A stretch of 64,000 bases of DNA from Pinirhizobacter soli (lineage in GTDB: Bacteria; Pseudomonadota; Gammaproteobacteria; Xanthomonadales; Rhodanobacteraceae), in contig NZ_JADZLQ010000003.1 of NCBI RefSeq assembly GCF_015905305.1, positions 372,001 to 436,000 on the forward strand, given 5' to 3'. Within the stretch, counting starts at the first letter, position 1. Every line of letters begins with the position of its first letter. This document shows, one piece after another, positions 1 through 8,380 of the stretch. The notes under the pieces are model-generated. The model ran no database searches. It was given only the letters and a program-made list of their open reading frames with translations, and was not told the origin of the DNA. The translations under genes and the position numbers were made by a program.

Positions 1-1
1 G

Positions 2-418
2 GTATTCGTTTCTCGCGCGCCGCAGGTTGACATCGCCAGGCTCAAAGCGCGGATGGGCTGGGACATTCCCTGGTTCACCCTCACCGATGGCTTCGACGCC
101 GACTTCGGCGTGGACGAATGGCACGGCACCAACGTGTTCTATCGCGATGACGACAACCGCATCTTCCGCACGTACTTCATCAACAACCGCGGCGACGAGC
201 AGATGGGCGGCACCTGGAACTACCTGGACATCACGCCGCTGGGGCGCCAGGAGGTCTGGGAAGATTCACCCGAAGGTTATCCGCAGACCCCGACGTACAA
301 GTGGTGGAACTGGCACGACAACTATGCCGAAGGCGCAGCACCCGACAGGAAATGGGTGGAAGTATCCGATGCCGGCGAGGCCGCATTCCGCAACCAGGAA
401 GATGACACGCGGGCCTGA
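2..418 (+). CDS. DUF899 family protein, 3' part only
   Basis: The reading frame is open from the window edge and ends at 418, so the N-terminal half lies outside. The visible part reads VFVSRAPQVDIARLKARMGW and then an aromatic-rich tail (WNYLDITPLGRQ, KWWNWHDNY). That is the typical C-terminal half of the DUF899 thioredoxin-like family, whose catalytic role is not established. The ATG at 53 is internal to the conserved block and is not the start. No partner gene is visible because the upstream side is cut off. Confidence 0.85.
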   Translation, partial: VFVSRAPQVDIARLKARMGWDIPWFTLTDGFDADFGVDEWHGTNVFYRDDDNRIFRTYFINNRGDEQMGGTWNYLDITPLGRQEVWEDSPEGYPQTPTYKWWNWHDNYAEGAAPDRKWVEVSDAGEAAFRNQEDDTRA

Positions 419-547
419 GTCTCGAACTTGGCCGATTTACGACATAACTTGGCCGCGCACCGATATCAGAACATCCACAGACGAGCGTAGCCTTTGCGAC
501 GCTCACCCGTCGGCAAGCACCCGCGTCCCCACCGAAGGATGGTCTTG

Positions 548-799
548 ATGAATGTCCTGCACATGCCGGCTCGAGAGCCGGCTCCCGACGTCGAGGCATT
601 GGCGACCTTCGTCGCCTGCGCCCACGCCATGCTCGATCCCTCCACGCCCGAGGCGACCCGCCGCGCCGTGGAAGCCCGCCTGCTGGCGCAATTGCCAACG
701 GTAAAGGCCCTCGGCCTGTTCGAACTCTTCGATGTGCGCGATCCGGCCCTCGGCCAGCTGATTGCCGACGAACTGGAGGTTGGCGCCAACGCTCGCTGA
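548..799 (+). CDS. small hypothetical protein, 83 aa
   Basis: I chose the ATG at 548 because GAAGGA at 534-539 is a good ribosome-binding site eight bases upstream. The product starts MNVLHMPAREPAPDVEALAT, is helical and Ala/Leu-rich, and has no signal peptide, membrane segment or motif I recognise. It stands alone, 76 bp upstream of the marR start. Codon use (strong G/C third positions) fits a real host gene. Function unknown. Confidence 0.55.
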   Translation: MNVLHMPAREPAPDVEALATFVACAHAMLDPSTPEATRRAVEARLLAQLPTVKALGLFELFDVRDPALGQLIADELEVGANAR

Positions 800-824
800 A
801 TGCTGCGTTGCAACAACTAGCTGA

Positions 825-868
825 CGAAAATATATTTGCCTTGACAATTATATTTTCGGCAATAGAAT
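825..868 (+). promoter_or_regulatory. marR promoter with overlapping palindromic operator
   Basis: TTGACA (841-846) and TAGAAT (863-868) are 16 bp apart and form a near-consensus promoter. A perfect 10-bp inverted repeat, CGAAAATATA (825-834) and TATATTTTCG (849-858), overlaps the -35 and spacer, and a second pair TTGCC/GGCAA (836-840, 858-862) is nested with it. This is where an autorepressing MarR protein would bind. The start codon at 876 lies only seven bases after the -10, so the transcript is probably leaderless. Confidence 0.75.
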
Positions 869-875
869 ACGCGGC

Positions 876-1334
876 ATGAGTTCTCCATCCTGCCCCTACA
901 CCCCCGAAATGGACAGCATCGGCCAGCTAATCGCCATGGTCCGGGGCGAGCTGGTACGAGGCCTGGAGCGGGCCCTGGCCGAGCTGGGAATGGACCTGCG
1001 CTACACCCAGTTCCTGGTAATCAAGCGTTTGGCCGCCTGTGGCCCGATGTCGGCCACGGAGTTGGCGCGGGCCTCGGAAATGGACGGCGGGGCCATGACG
1101 CGCTTGCTCGACCAGCTCGAGGCCAAGGGGTACCTGCGCCGGCGTCCGCATGAACAGGACCGCCGAGCCTTGCGTATCGAGCTTACCGAGGCCGGCGAAG
1201 CGATCTGGACCCATATGAGCACCGCCCACAAGGCGATGCTGGAAGAGGCGCAGCGCGACCTTTCCTCCGAAGAACGCGTACAGCTTCGTGATTACCTGCA
1301 GCGCATGCTTGGCGTGCTCCGCGACAAAGACTGA
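876..1334 (+). CDS. MarR-family transcriptional repressor
   Basis: This 152-residue protein has the MarR winged-helix layout: a helical dimerisation segment, the recognition region ATELARASEMDGGAMTRLLD and the wing RRRPHEQDRRALRIELTEAG. It is the first gene of a row that continues with an outer-membrane factor, a membrane-fusion protein and an MFS pump. By analogy with EmrR or FarR it should repress that pump and release DNA when it binds a phenolic or hydrophobic inducer. The inducer cannot be told from sequence. Its own promoter carries an inverted repeat. Confidence 0.92.
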   Translation: MSSPSCPYTPEMDSIGQLIAMVRGELVRGLERALAELGMDLRYTQFLVIKRLAACGPMSATELARASEMDGGAMTRLLDQLEAKGYLRRRPHEQDRRALRIELTEAGEAIWTHMSTAHKAMLEEAQRDLSSEERVQLRDYLQRMLGVLRDKD

Positions 1335-1356
1335 ATCTCTGCTTAGGCAAACACTT

Positions 1357-2805
1357 ATGCGTCCGTACCTACTCGCGGCGTCCACTGCGCTGCTTTTGGC
1401 CCTCGTAGGCTGCGCCTCCAGCGGCGGCCTGCACCCGGAAGGCCAACTCACCGAACCCTCCTCGCTGCACGGCGAGAAAGCCCTGGCGGACATCAAGGTA
1501 TCCCCGGCCGCCTGGCCCGTGACCGATTGGTGGACCAGCCTCGGCGACGACCAGCTCAGCGCCCTGATCAACGAGGGCCTGAAAGGTAATCCGGACCTGG
1601 CCACCGCCGATGCGCGTGCCCGCCAGGCCGCCGCGCAGGCCGGCGCCGCGGATGCCGCGCGCGCGCCCACCGTCAATGCCGGCGCTTCCGTTGCAGGGGC
1701 ACGTTTGCCCAGCAACCTGATCCCGGCGCCGATCGGTGGAAAGTTCACCTGGACCCCTTACGGCTACGCCAGCTTCAACTGGGACCTGGACCTCTGGGGC
1801 GGCAAGCGCGCTTCATGGGAAGCGGCCCTGGGCAAAGCGCGCGCCGCCGAAGTGGATGCCAAGGCGGCCCGAATTCTCGTCAGCACCAATATCGCCCGTG
1901 CCTATGTGCAGCTGGGCTACGCCTTTGCGCAACAGGACGTGGCCAAGGCCGAGCTTGACCGCTCCACCCAGTCGCGCAAGCTCACCGGCCAGCGCGTGGC
2001 CGCCGGCGTGGACAGCCAGTTGCAGCTGAAGCAGGACGACGGTTTGGTAGCCAGCGCGCAGCAGCAGGTGGCAGTGGCCGACCACGCGGTGGAAACGGCG
2101 CGTACGCAGTTGGCGATGCTGCTGGGCCAGGGCCCGGATCGCGGCCTGTCGATCGAACGCCCGCATCCGCTCAATGCCCTGGCCATCGAGGCACCGGACA
2201 ATCTGCCCGCCGACCTCGTGGGCCGTCGCGCCGATCTGATCGCCGCACGCTGGCGCGTGGAAGCCGCCAGCCACGGCATCACGGCTGCGAAAGCGGAATT
2301 CATGCCCAACGTGACGCTTGGCGCGATGGCGGGCCTGGCCAGCGGCGGCGCCAAGAACCTCTTCAGCGCGCAGTCGCTGTTCTACGAAGTGGCACCGGCG
2401 ATCAGCCTGCCGATCTTCGACGGTGGCCGTCGCCGCGCGAACCTGGCCGACGTCGATGCCGAGTACGACATCGCCGTGGCCCAGTACAACAAGGTGCTGG
2501 TGGAAGCCTTCAACGGCATCGCCGACGACCTCACCGGCTTAGGCTCGCTCGATACCCAGATCGCGGCTGAGCAGCGTGCGATGGATGCGGCAAGCCAGGC
2601 CTACGACCTTGCCCAGCAACGCTACAAAGCTGGTGTCGGCAGCTACCTGGAAGCACTGACCGTGCGCCAGCAATTGCTGGTGGCCCAGCAGCGCATGGCA
2701 GCCCTGGTGGCCCAGCGCGTTGATCTTTCCGTCCAACTTATCCAGGCCCTCGGTGGCGGCTTCAACGTCGCGCCCACCGACATGCCCAACCACGATCAAT
2801 CCTAA
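1357..2805 (+). CDS. outer-membrane efflux lipoprotein (NodT/OprM type)
   Basis: I chose the ATG at 1357 because it gives a lipoprotein signal, MRPYLLAASTALLLALVGC, with a lipobox cysteine at residue 19; the longer frame adds an unlikely tail overlapping marR. The protein is 482 aa. The WWTSLGDDQLSALINEGL segment and two TolC-like repeats with long coiled-coil helices mark the RND/MFS outer-membrane factor family. It would be a trimeric channel across the outer membrane for the adjacent EmrA/EmrB-like proteins. The spacing of 12 bp to the next gene supports one operon. Confidence 0.92.
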   Translation: MRPYLLAASTALLLALVGCASSGGLHPEGQLTEPSSLHGEKALADIKVSPAAWPVTDWWTSLGDDQLSALINEGLKGNPDLATADARARQAAAQAGAADAARAPTVNAGASVAGARLPSNLIPAPIGGKFTWTPYGYASFNWDLDLWGGKRASWEAALGKARAAEVDAKAARILVSTNIARAYVQLGYAFAQQDVAKAELDRSTQSRKLTGQRVAAGVDSQLQLKQDDGLVASAQQQVAVADHAVETARTQLAMLLGQGPDRGLSIERPHPLNALAIEAPDNLPADLVGRRADLIAARWRVEAASHGITAAKAEFMPNVTLGAMAGLASGGAKNLFSAQSLFYEVAPAISLPIFDGGRRRANLADVDAEYDIAVAQYNKVLVEAFNGIADDLTGLGSLDTQIAAEQRAMDAASQAYDLAQQRYKAGVGSYLEALTVRQQLLVAQQRMAALVAQRVDLSVQLIQALGGGFNVAPTDMPNHDQS

Positions 2806-2817
2806 GGCCGCACGACG

Positions 2818-4026
2818 ATGACCACTGAAACCTCCGCCACACCCGGCGCCGTCGGCGCCACGCCTCCGAAAAGCCGCCGCGGCTTTTTCCTTCGCCTGCT
2901 GCTGATCGTGCTGGTGCTGGCCGCGATCGCTTTCGGGCTTTGGTATTACTTCGATGGCCGCTGGTACGAAGACACCGACGATGCCTACGTCAACGGCAAC
3001 GTGGTGCAGATCACCCCGCAGATCGCCGGTACGGTGACCTCCATCGGTGCCGACGACGGCGACCTGGTGCACCAGGGCGACGTGCTGGTGAAGCTCGATC
3101 CCTCCGATGCGGACGTACAGCTGGCCGGCGCCCGCGCCGACCTTGCCAACACGGTACGCAAGGTGCGCGGCCTGTACAACAACGTCAACAGCGCCAAGTC
3201 CGATATGGCCGTGCGCCAGACCGCGGTGGACCGCGCCCGCGCCGACTTCAACCGTCGCCGTGACCTCGCCAAGTCCGGTGCGATCAGCGCCGAGGAACTT
3301 TCGCACGCGCAGGACACGCTGATCTCCGCTGAGAGCGCGCTGAACTCGGCCAACCAGGCGTACAACACCAGCCGCGTGCTGGTGGACGACACGGTGGTGT
3401 CGTCGCACCCCGACGTGCAGGCGGCTTCCGCCCGCTTCCGCTCGACGTACCTGGCGGACGTGCGCACCACCCTGCGCGCCCCGGTGGATGGCTACATCGC
3501 CAAGCGCGGTGTGCAGGTAGGCCAGCGCGTGCAGCCGGGCGCGGCGCTGATGGCCGTGGTGCCGCTGCACCAGGTGTGGATCGACGCCAACTTCAAGGAA
3601 ACCCAGCTCGGCAAGATGCGCATCGGCCAGCCGGTGAAGATCAAGGCTGATACCTACGGCGGTTCGGTGAGCTACACGGGCGTGGTGAAGAGCCTGGGCG
3701 TGGGTAGCGGCAGTGCGTTCTCGCTGCTGCCGGCGCAGAACGCCACCGGCAACTGGATCAAGATCGTCCAGCGCATCCCGGTGCGCGTGGTGTTCACCAA
3801 GCCTGAAGAGCTCGACCAGCATCCGCTGCGCCTGGGCCTGTCGACCGTGGTCACCGTCACGCTGCACGATCAGAACGGCCCGCTGCTGGCGCAGAAGGCG
3901 CCGACCGAGCCTGCCTTCAGCACCGACATCTACGACAAGCAGATGGTCAAGGCGAACGAGGAGATCGAGAAGATCATCCACGAGAACGTCGCCACCAGCG
4001 ACGATCAGACGACGAAGGTGAAGTGA
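2818..4026 (+). CDS. emrA: EmrA/HlyD-type periplasmic adaptor (membrane fusion protein)
   Basis: The product is 402 aa. It has a cytoplasmic N-terminus, one membrane segment near residues 22-42, then a biotinyl-lipoyl half (DGDLVHQGDVLVKLDPSDAD), a long coiled-coil hairpin and a second lipoyl half (LRAPVDGYIAKRGVQVGQRV). This is the EmrA/VceA pattern. It links the inner-membrane MFS pump (next gene) to the outer-membrane lipoprotein (previous gene). The symbol follows the family and does not prove the same substrates as in E. coli. Confidence 0.92.
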   Translation: MTTETSATPGAVGATPPKSRRGFFLRLLLIVLVLAAIAFGLWYYFDGRWYEDTDDAYVNGNVVQITPQIAGTVTSIGADDGDLVHQGDVLVKLDPSDADVQLAGARADLANTVRKVRGLYNNVNSAKSDMAVRQTAVDRARADFNRRRDLAKSGAISAEELSHAQDTLISAESALNSANQAYNTSRVLVDDTVVSSHPDVQAASARFRSTYLADVRTTLRAPVDGYIAKRGVQVGQRVQPGAALMAVVPLHQVWIDANFKETQLGKMRIGQPVKIKADTYGGSVSYTGVVKSLGVGSGSAFSLLPAQNATGNWIKIVQRIPVRVVFTKPEELDQHPLRLGLSTVVTVTLHDQNGPLLAQKAPTEPAFSTDIYDKQMVKANEEIEKIIHENVATSDDQTTKVK

Positions 4027-4075
4027 GCCCGTCGCCATTCGCTGCGTCCAATCCACTTAAGTCCTGAAGATACCC

Positions 4076-5617
4076 ATGTCAGCCCAGCCTGCCGCAAAAC
4101 CGTTCGCTCCGCCGAACCTCGTGCTCTCGACCATCGGCTTGTCGCTGGCGACGTTCATGCAGGTGCTCGACACCACGATCGCCAACGTGTCGTTGCCGAC
4201 GATCGCGGGCAACCTGGGTGTGAGTTCGAACCAGAGCACGTGGGTGATTACCTCGTTCGCGGTAAGTAATGCGATCGCCCTGCCCCTCACCGGCTTCCTT
4301 ACCCGACGTTTTGGCGAAACGAAGCTGTTCGTCTGGGCCACGTTGCTGTTCTCCGCGGCATCGTTCCTGTGCGGCATCGCGCAGAGCATGAGCATGCTGA
4401 TCCTGTTCCGCGCCATCCAGGGCGCGGTGGCGGGCCCGATGTACCCGATCACGCAGAGCCTGTTGATATCGATCTATCCACCGGCCAAACGCGGCATGGC
4501 GCTGGCCTTGCTGGCGATGGTGACGGTGGTGGCGCCCATTGCGGGCCCGATCCTGGGTGGCTACATCACCGACAACTATTCCTGGCCGTGGATCTTCTTC
4601 ATCAACGTGCCGATCGGCATCTTCGCCAGCTTCGTGGTGGCGGGACAGATGAAGGGACGTCCGGAGCGCACCGAAAAGCCGAAGGTGGACTACGTCGGCC
4701 TGATCACCCTGATCATCGGTGTGGGCGCACTGCAGGTGGTGCTGGACAAGGGCAACGACGAGGACTGGTTCAACTCCCCCTTCATCGTGATCACCGCCAT
4801 CGTCGCCGCCATCGGCATCGCGGTGTTCTTGATCTGGGAGCTCACCGACAAGGACCCGATCGTCAACCTGAAGCTGTTCCGTCATCGCAACTTCGCCGCC
4901 GGCACGCTGGCGCTGGTGTTGGCCTATGCGGCGTTCTTCGCCATCGGTCTGCTGGTGCCGCAGTGGCTGCAGCGTAATGTCGGCTATACATCGACATGGG
5001 CGGGTTTCGCCAGCGCGCCGCTGGGCATATTGCCGGTGATATTGACGCCGTTCGTGGGGCGCTATGCGCACAAGGTGGACTTGCGCATCCTGGCCGCGAT
5101 CGCCTTCATCATCATGGGCGGCACGTGTTTCTTGAGGTCGGAGTTCTACCTGGAGATCGACTTCTACCACGTGGCCATGGTGCAGCTGATCCAGGGCTTA
5201 GGCGTAGCGTTGTTCTTCATGCCGGTGCTGAGCATCCTGCTGTCGGACCTCAAGCCCAACGAGATTGCCGCGGGCTCGGGCCTTGCCACCTTCCTGCGTA
5301 CGCTCGGCGGCAGCTTCGCCGCCTCCATCACCACCTTCATGTGGGAGCACCGGGCGATCGTGCACCACGAGCAGCTGGCCGAGAACATCACTCCCTTCAG
5401 CCAGGTCTCCCAGCAGGCCCTGACGCAGTACGGCGGCGGCGACCCGCAGACGGCGGCGGCGGTGGTCAACGGCATCATCACCCAGCAGAGTTTCCAGATC
5501 TCGTTCAACGAGGTCTTTCATGCCTTAGGGTGGGTGTTCGCGATCCTGGTGTTCGTGGTGTTCCTGGCCAAGCCGCCGTTCACGGCGAAGGCTGGCGCGG
5601 CGGCGTCAGGACACTAG
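4076..5617 (+). CDS. emrB: EmrB/QacA-type drug:proton antiporter (DHA2, 14 TM)
   Basis: The product is 513 aa and strongly hydrophobic, matching a 14-helix DHA2 transporter. Motif D1-like LDTTIANVSLPTIAGNLG lies in helix 1, the motif A region is GFLTRRFGETKLF, and the antiporter motif C type is GPILGGYI. It is the energised inner-membrane part of the tripartite pump encoded with the two previous genes. Its last four bases overlap the end of the convergent pagL-like gene. Confidence 0.93.
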   Translation: MSAQPAAKPFAPPNLVLSTIGLSLATFMQVLDTTIANVSLPTIAGNLGVSSNQSTWVITSFAVSNAIALPLTGFLTRRFGETKLFVWATLLFSAASFLCGIAQSMSMLILFRAIQGAVAGPMYPITQSLLISIYPPAKRGMALALLAMVTVVAPIAGPILGGYITDNYSWPWIFFINVPIGIFASFVVAGQMKGRPERTEKPKVDYVGLITLIIGVGALQVVLDKGNDEDWFNSPFIVITAIVAAIGIAVFLIWELTDKDPIVNLKLFRHRNFAAGTLALVLAYAAFFAIGLLVPQWLQRNVGYTSTWAGFASAPLGILPVILTPFVGRYAHKVDLRILAAIAFIIMGGTCFLRSEFYLEIDFYHVAMVQLIQGLGVALFFMPVLSILLSDLKPNEIAAGSGLATFLRTLGGSFAASITTFMWEHRAIVHHEQLAENITPFSQVSQQALTQYGGGDPQTAAAVVNGIITQQSFQISFNEVFHALGWVFAILVFVVFLAKPPFTAKAGAAASGH

Positions 5618-6150
5618 AAGTCGAAGCCCAGGCCCACCAGCGCCATCGTCTCGCCGCGGTTGGGCTCCCTGAAGCCGCCATTGGAAATATGGCGGATCTG
5701 CAGGCTCAGGAATTTCCACTGCCAGCCCAGCGTGCTGATGAATTCATAGCCGCTGGACAACGCCTGCGTGCTTCCGCTCTGGGCGGCCACCTGGAAGCTG
5801 AAGAAGAAGGGGTGGTACCAGTCGCCAACCTGGCCATAGTGCAGCCGGGTACCGGCGCCGAGCAGCTTCACATTGTCCTTGGTGCCTGGATGGGAGTCCT
5901 GGTAACGGCGGACACCCTGGCCTTCACGGCCTTCGATATAACCGAACGAAACATCCGGCGCCCAGGTCCAACGGCTCTGGCCGATGGGGGCTTCGGCGAA
6001 GATCGACTCGATGAAGTACGCATTGGTGGGATGGGAGTCCATGTAGCTGCGGCCACCCTGGATCTCAATGCGTTGCGCGCTGGCGGAAATACTTGCAAAA
6101 CCCAACACCGCGGCGGCCACCAGGCCCCGCGTCGCGCGCTTCAAGTGCAT
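5614..6150 (-). CDS. pagL: PagL-like lipid A 3-O-deacylase
   Basis: The product is 178 aa with a cleavable signal peptide (about residues 1-26, ending SISASAQ) and a small outer-membrane beta-barrel pattern ending in phenylalanine (GLGFDF). The motif RHISNGG near residue 153 carries the His-Ser pair of the PagL catalytic site, and the glutamate in NRGETMAL is a candidate third residue. The family removes the 3-linked acyl chain of lipid A at the cell surface. It is convergent with emrB. A change in outer-membrane permeability would be functionally related to efflux, but that link is inference. Confidence 0.85.
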   Translation of the reverse strand: MHLKRATRGLVAAAVLGFASISASAQRIEIQGGRSYMDSHPTNAYFIESIFAEAPIGQSRWTWAPDVSFGYIEGREGQGVRRYQDSHPGTKDNVKLLGAGTRLHYGQVGDWYHPFFFSFQVAAQSGSTQALSSGYEFISTLGWQWKFLSLQIRHISNGGFREPNRGETMALVGLGFDF

Positions 6151-6333
6151 GGTTGTAATCTCATTCCTACTTAAATGAACTGTATGGTTCTCTAATTACT
6201 GTAAATGCTCCGTGAACCTGAACGTAGGAAAACGCACAGTGCGCGTTAACGGCAATTCACCCGGAATTTATTGAATTTTGATTTTACCCGGTGGAAAATT
6301 ACCCGTACGAAAGCCATGCGAGGGTAAGCCACC

Positions 6334-6930
6334 ATGATTGCCAGCCTCACTGCATTCCAGGACTCCCGCCGCATTGCCCATGGCAGTGCTACCGAAGTGA
6401 TTTCCGCCTGCAAGGCCGTGCTGTCGAAGGAGCCGCAGGCCTCGATCGTGTTGTTCGACGATGCAACCGGCCGACAGGTCGATCCGGACTGGCGCGGCAG
6501 CGTCGCACAGACGGTCTCCAGCGTGATGCCACAGGCGGCCTCCAACGATGGGCCCGTCGACGCCCCACCCCTTCGTCGCGGACCAGGACGTCCCCGCCTG
6601 GGCGTAGTGGCTCGCGAAGTCACGCTGTTACCGAGGCATTGGGAATGGCTGGCCACTCAATCGGGGGGCGCCTCGGTGACCCTGCGCAAATTGGTGGAAA
6701 ATGCCATGCGCACGAACCCCGGCGAAGGCGACGCGCGCCAGGCCGAGGACGCAGCGTATCGCTTCATGCAGGCCATGGCCGGCGACCTTCCCAATTACGA
6801 GGAGGCGCTGCGTGCGTTCTATCGCAAGGACGACATCGGGTTTGCCCGGAACATTCAGGGCTGGCCGCGGGATATCCGTGAGCACGCGCAAACACTGGTG
6901 GAACGCGCCCGCCAGGCCAAGACCAACTAA
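6334..6930 (+). CDS. DUF2239 family protein
   Basis: The product is 198 aa and soluble. It has an N-terminal segment (FQDSRRIAHGSATEV), a basic linker GPGRPRLGVVAREVTLLPRH and a helical C-terminus (WEWLATQSGGASVTLRKLVE, then NYEEALRAFYRKDD). This matches DUF2239, whose role is unknown. The basic GRPR-type linker resembles an AT-hook, so DNA association is possible but unproven. The 17-bp gap to the MATE gene suggests co-transcription. Confidence 0.8.
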   Translation: MIASLTAFQDSRRIAHGSATEVISACKAVLSKEPQASIVLFDDATGRQVDPDWRGSVAQTVSSVMPQAASNDGPVDAPPLRRGPGRPRLGVVAREVTLLPRHWEWLATQSGGASVTLRKLVENAMRTNPGEGDARQAEDAAYRFMQAMAGDLPNYEEALRAFYRKDDIGFARNIQGWPRDIREHAQTLVERARQAKTN

Positions 6931-6947
6931 CTAAAAGCAAGGTACCG

Positions 6948-8375
6948 ATGCCGCCCTCGTCCCGTTCCCACCTCCTTACCGAGGGCCCCATCGGTCGCAC
7001 CCTGCTCGCCTTCGCCTTGCCGACGCTGGGCGTGAACGTGCTGCAGTCCCTCAATGGTTCCATCAACTCCGTCTGGGTAGGCAGGTACCTGGGTGAGGCG
7101 GCGCTCACCGCCACCACCAACGCCAACCTGATCATGTTCTTCCTGCTGGGCGTGGTGTTCGGCATCGGCATGGCCACCACCATCCTGGTCGGCCAGAGTG
7201 TTGGCGCGCGGGATATCGAGCAGGCCCGCCGCGTGGTGGGCACGGGCGCGGCGTTCTTCGTCGGGATCTCGGTGCTGGCTTCGGTGCTGGGCTATGTCGC
7301 CACCCCAATGCTTCTTCGCATCATGGGCACGCCGCCCGATGCGCAGCCCTTCGCCATTGCCTACCTGCGCATCATCTTCGTCGCGTTGCCGGCGATGTAT
7401 TTCTACACCTTCCTGATGATGACCTTGCGCGGTGCCGGGGATTCGAAGACGCCTTTCTATTTCATGCTGGTATCGGTGGGGCTGGACATCGCCCTGAATC
7501 CGCTGTTGATCTTCGGCCTGGGGCCGGTGCCGGCCATGGGCATTGCAGGTTCGGCGATGGCCACGCTTATCGCACAGACCGTCGCCCTGGCGGGCCTGCT
7601 TGGGTGGCTCTATCGCAGCAAGCATTTCCTCGCCTTCGGGCGCCACGAACTGCACTACCTGCGGCCGGATCTCACCATCCTGCGCGCGCTGGTGGCCAAG
7701 GGCTTGCCGATGGGCCTGCAGATGGTGGTGATCACATCTTCTGCGCTGGTGATGATTTCCCTGGTGAACGCGCATGGATCACAGACCGCTGCCGCCTATG
7801 GCGCGGGGGCGCAGCTTTGGACCTATATCCAGATGCCGGCCCTCGCCATCGGCGCGGCGGTCTCGTCGATGGTCGCGCAGAATGTCGGTGCCAAGCGCTG
7901 GGATCGTGTGAGCCGCATTGCCGTGATGGGCATTACGTTCAACGTGATGCTTAGCGGCACCCTGGTATTGCTGGTGTACCTGTTCAACCAGGGAGCACTG
8001 CGGCTGTTCCTGCATGGGGACAGCGCCGCGGTGATGATTGGCCAGCACATCAACGCCATCGTGGTGTGGTCGTTCCTGTTCTTCGGCATCACGTTTGTCT
8101 TGTTCGGCGTAGTGCGCGCTACGGGCGCCGTGTACGCGCCGCTGTTGATCCTTACCCTGGGGTTATGGCTGGTGCGCTATCCGTTCGCGCTTTTGTTAAG
8201 CCCGAAGTGGGGCGCCGACGCCATATGGTGGAGCTTCCCATTGGGCTCGCTGGTGTCGGTGCTGGCGGCCATCGCGTATTACCGCTACGGCGGATGGCGC
8301 CAGGCCCGCATGCTCGGCAATGCACCGCCGGTGGCGCAGCCGCCGACCACGGCGCTGGCCACACCGGCGGAGTAG
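6948..8375 (+). CDS. MATE-family multidrug exporter
   Basis: The product is 475 aa with about 12 membrane helices in two related halves. The N-terminus (GPIGRTLLAFALPTLGVNVL) and the loop VGQSVGARD are typical of NorM/DinF-type MATE carriers, and the second half repeats the pattern (VAQNVGAKRWDRV). The family expels cationic or hydrophobic drugs in exchange for Na+ or H+. It lies just behind the DUF2239 gene and converges on the RND gene. Substrate not predictable. Confidence 0.92.
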   Translation: MPPSSRSHLLTEGPIGRTLLAFALPTLGVNVLQSLNGSINSVWVGRYLGEAALTATTNANLIMFFLLGVVFGIGMATTILVGQSVGARDIEQARRVVGTGAAFFVGISVLASVLGYVATPMLLRIMGTPPDAQPFAIAYLRIIFVALPAMYFYTFLMMTLRGAGDSKTPFYFMLVSVGLDIALNPLLIFGLGPVPAMGIAGSAMATLIAQTVALAGLLGWLYRSKHFLAFGRHELHYLRPDLTILRALVAKGLPMGLQMVVITSSALVMISLVNAHGSQTAAAYGAGAQLWTYIQMPALAIGAAVSSMVAQNVGAKRWDRVSRIAVMGITFNVMLSGTLVLLVYLFNQGALRLFLHGDSAAVMIGQHINAIVVWSFLFFGITFVLFGVVRATGAVYAPLLILTLGLWLVRYPFALLLSPKWGADAIWWSFPLGSLVSVLAAIAYYRYGGWRQARMLGNAPPVAQPPTTALATPAE

Positions 8376-8380
8376 GGTGG

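Noticed and set aside
2539-5170. Long antisense frames opposite emrA and emrB (505 and 363 codons)
   Set aside because: They are rich in His, Gln and Arg as expected from high-G+C antisense reading, and the plus strand encodes complete known pump proteins.
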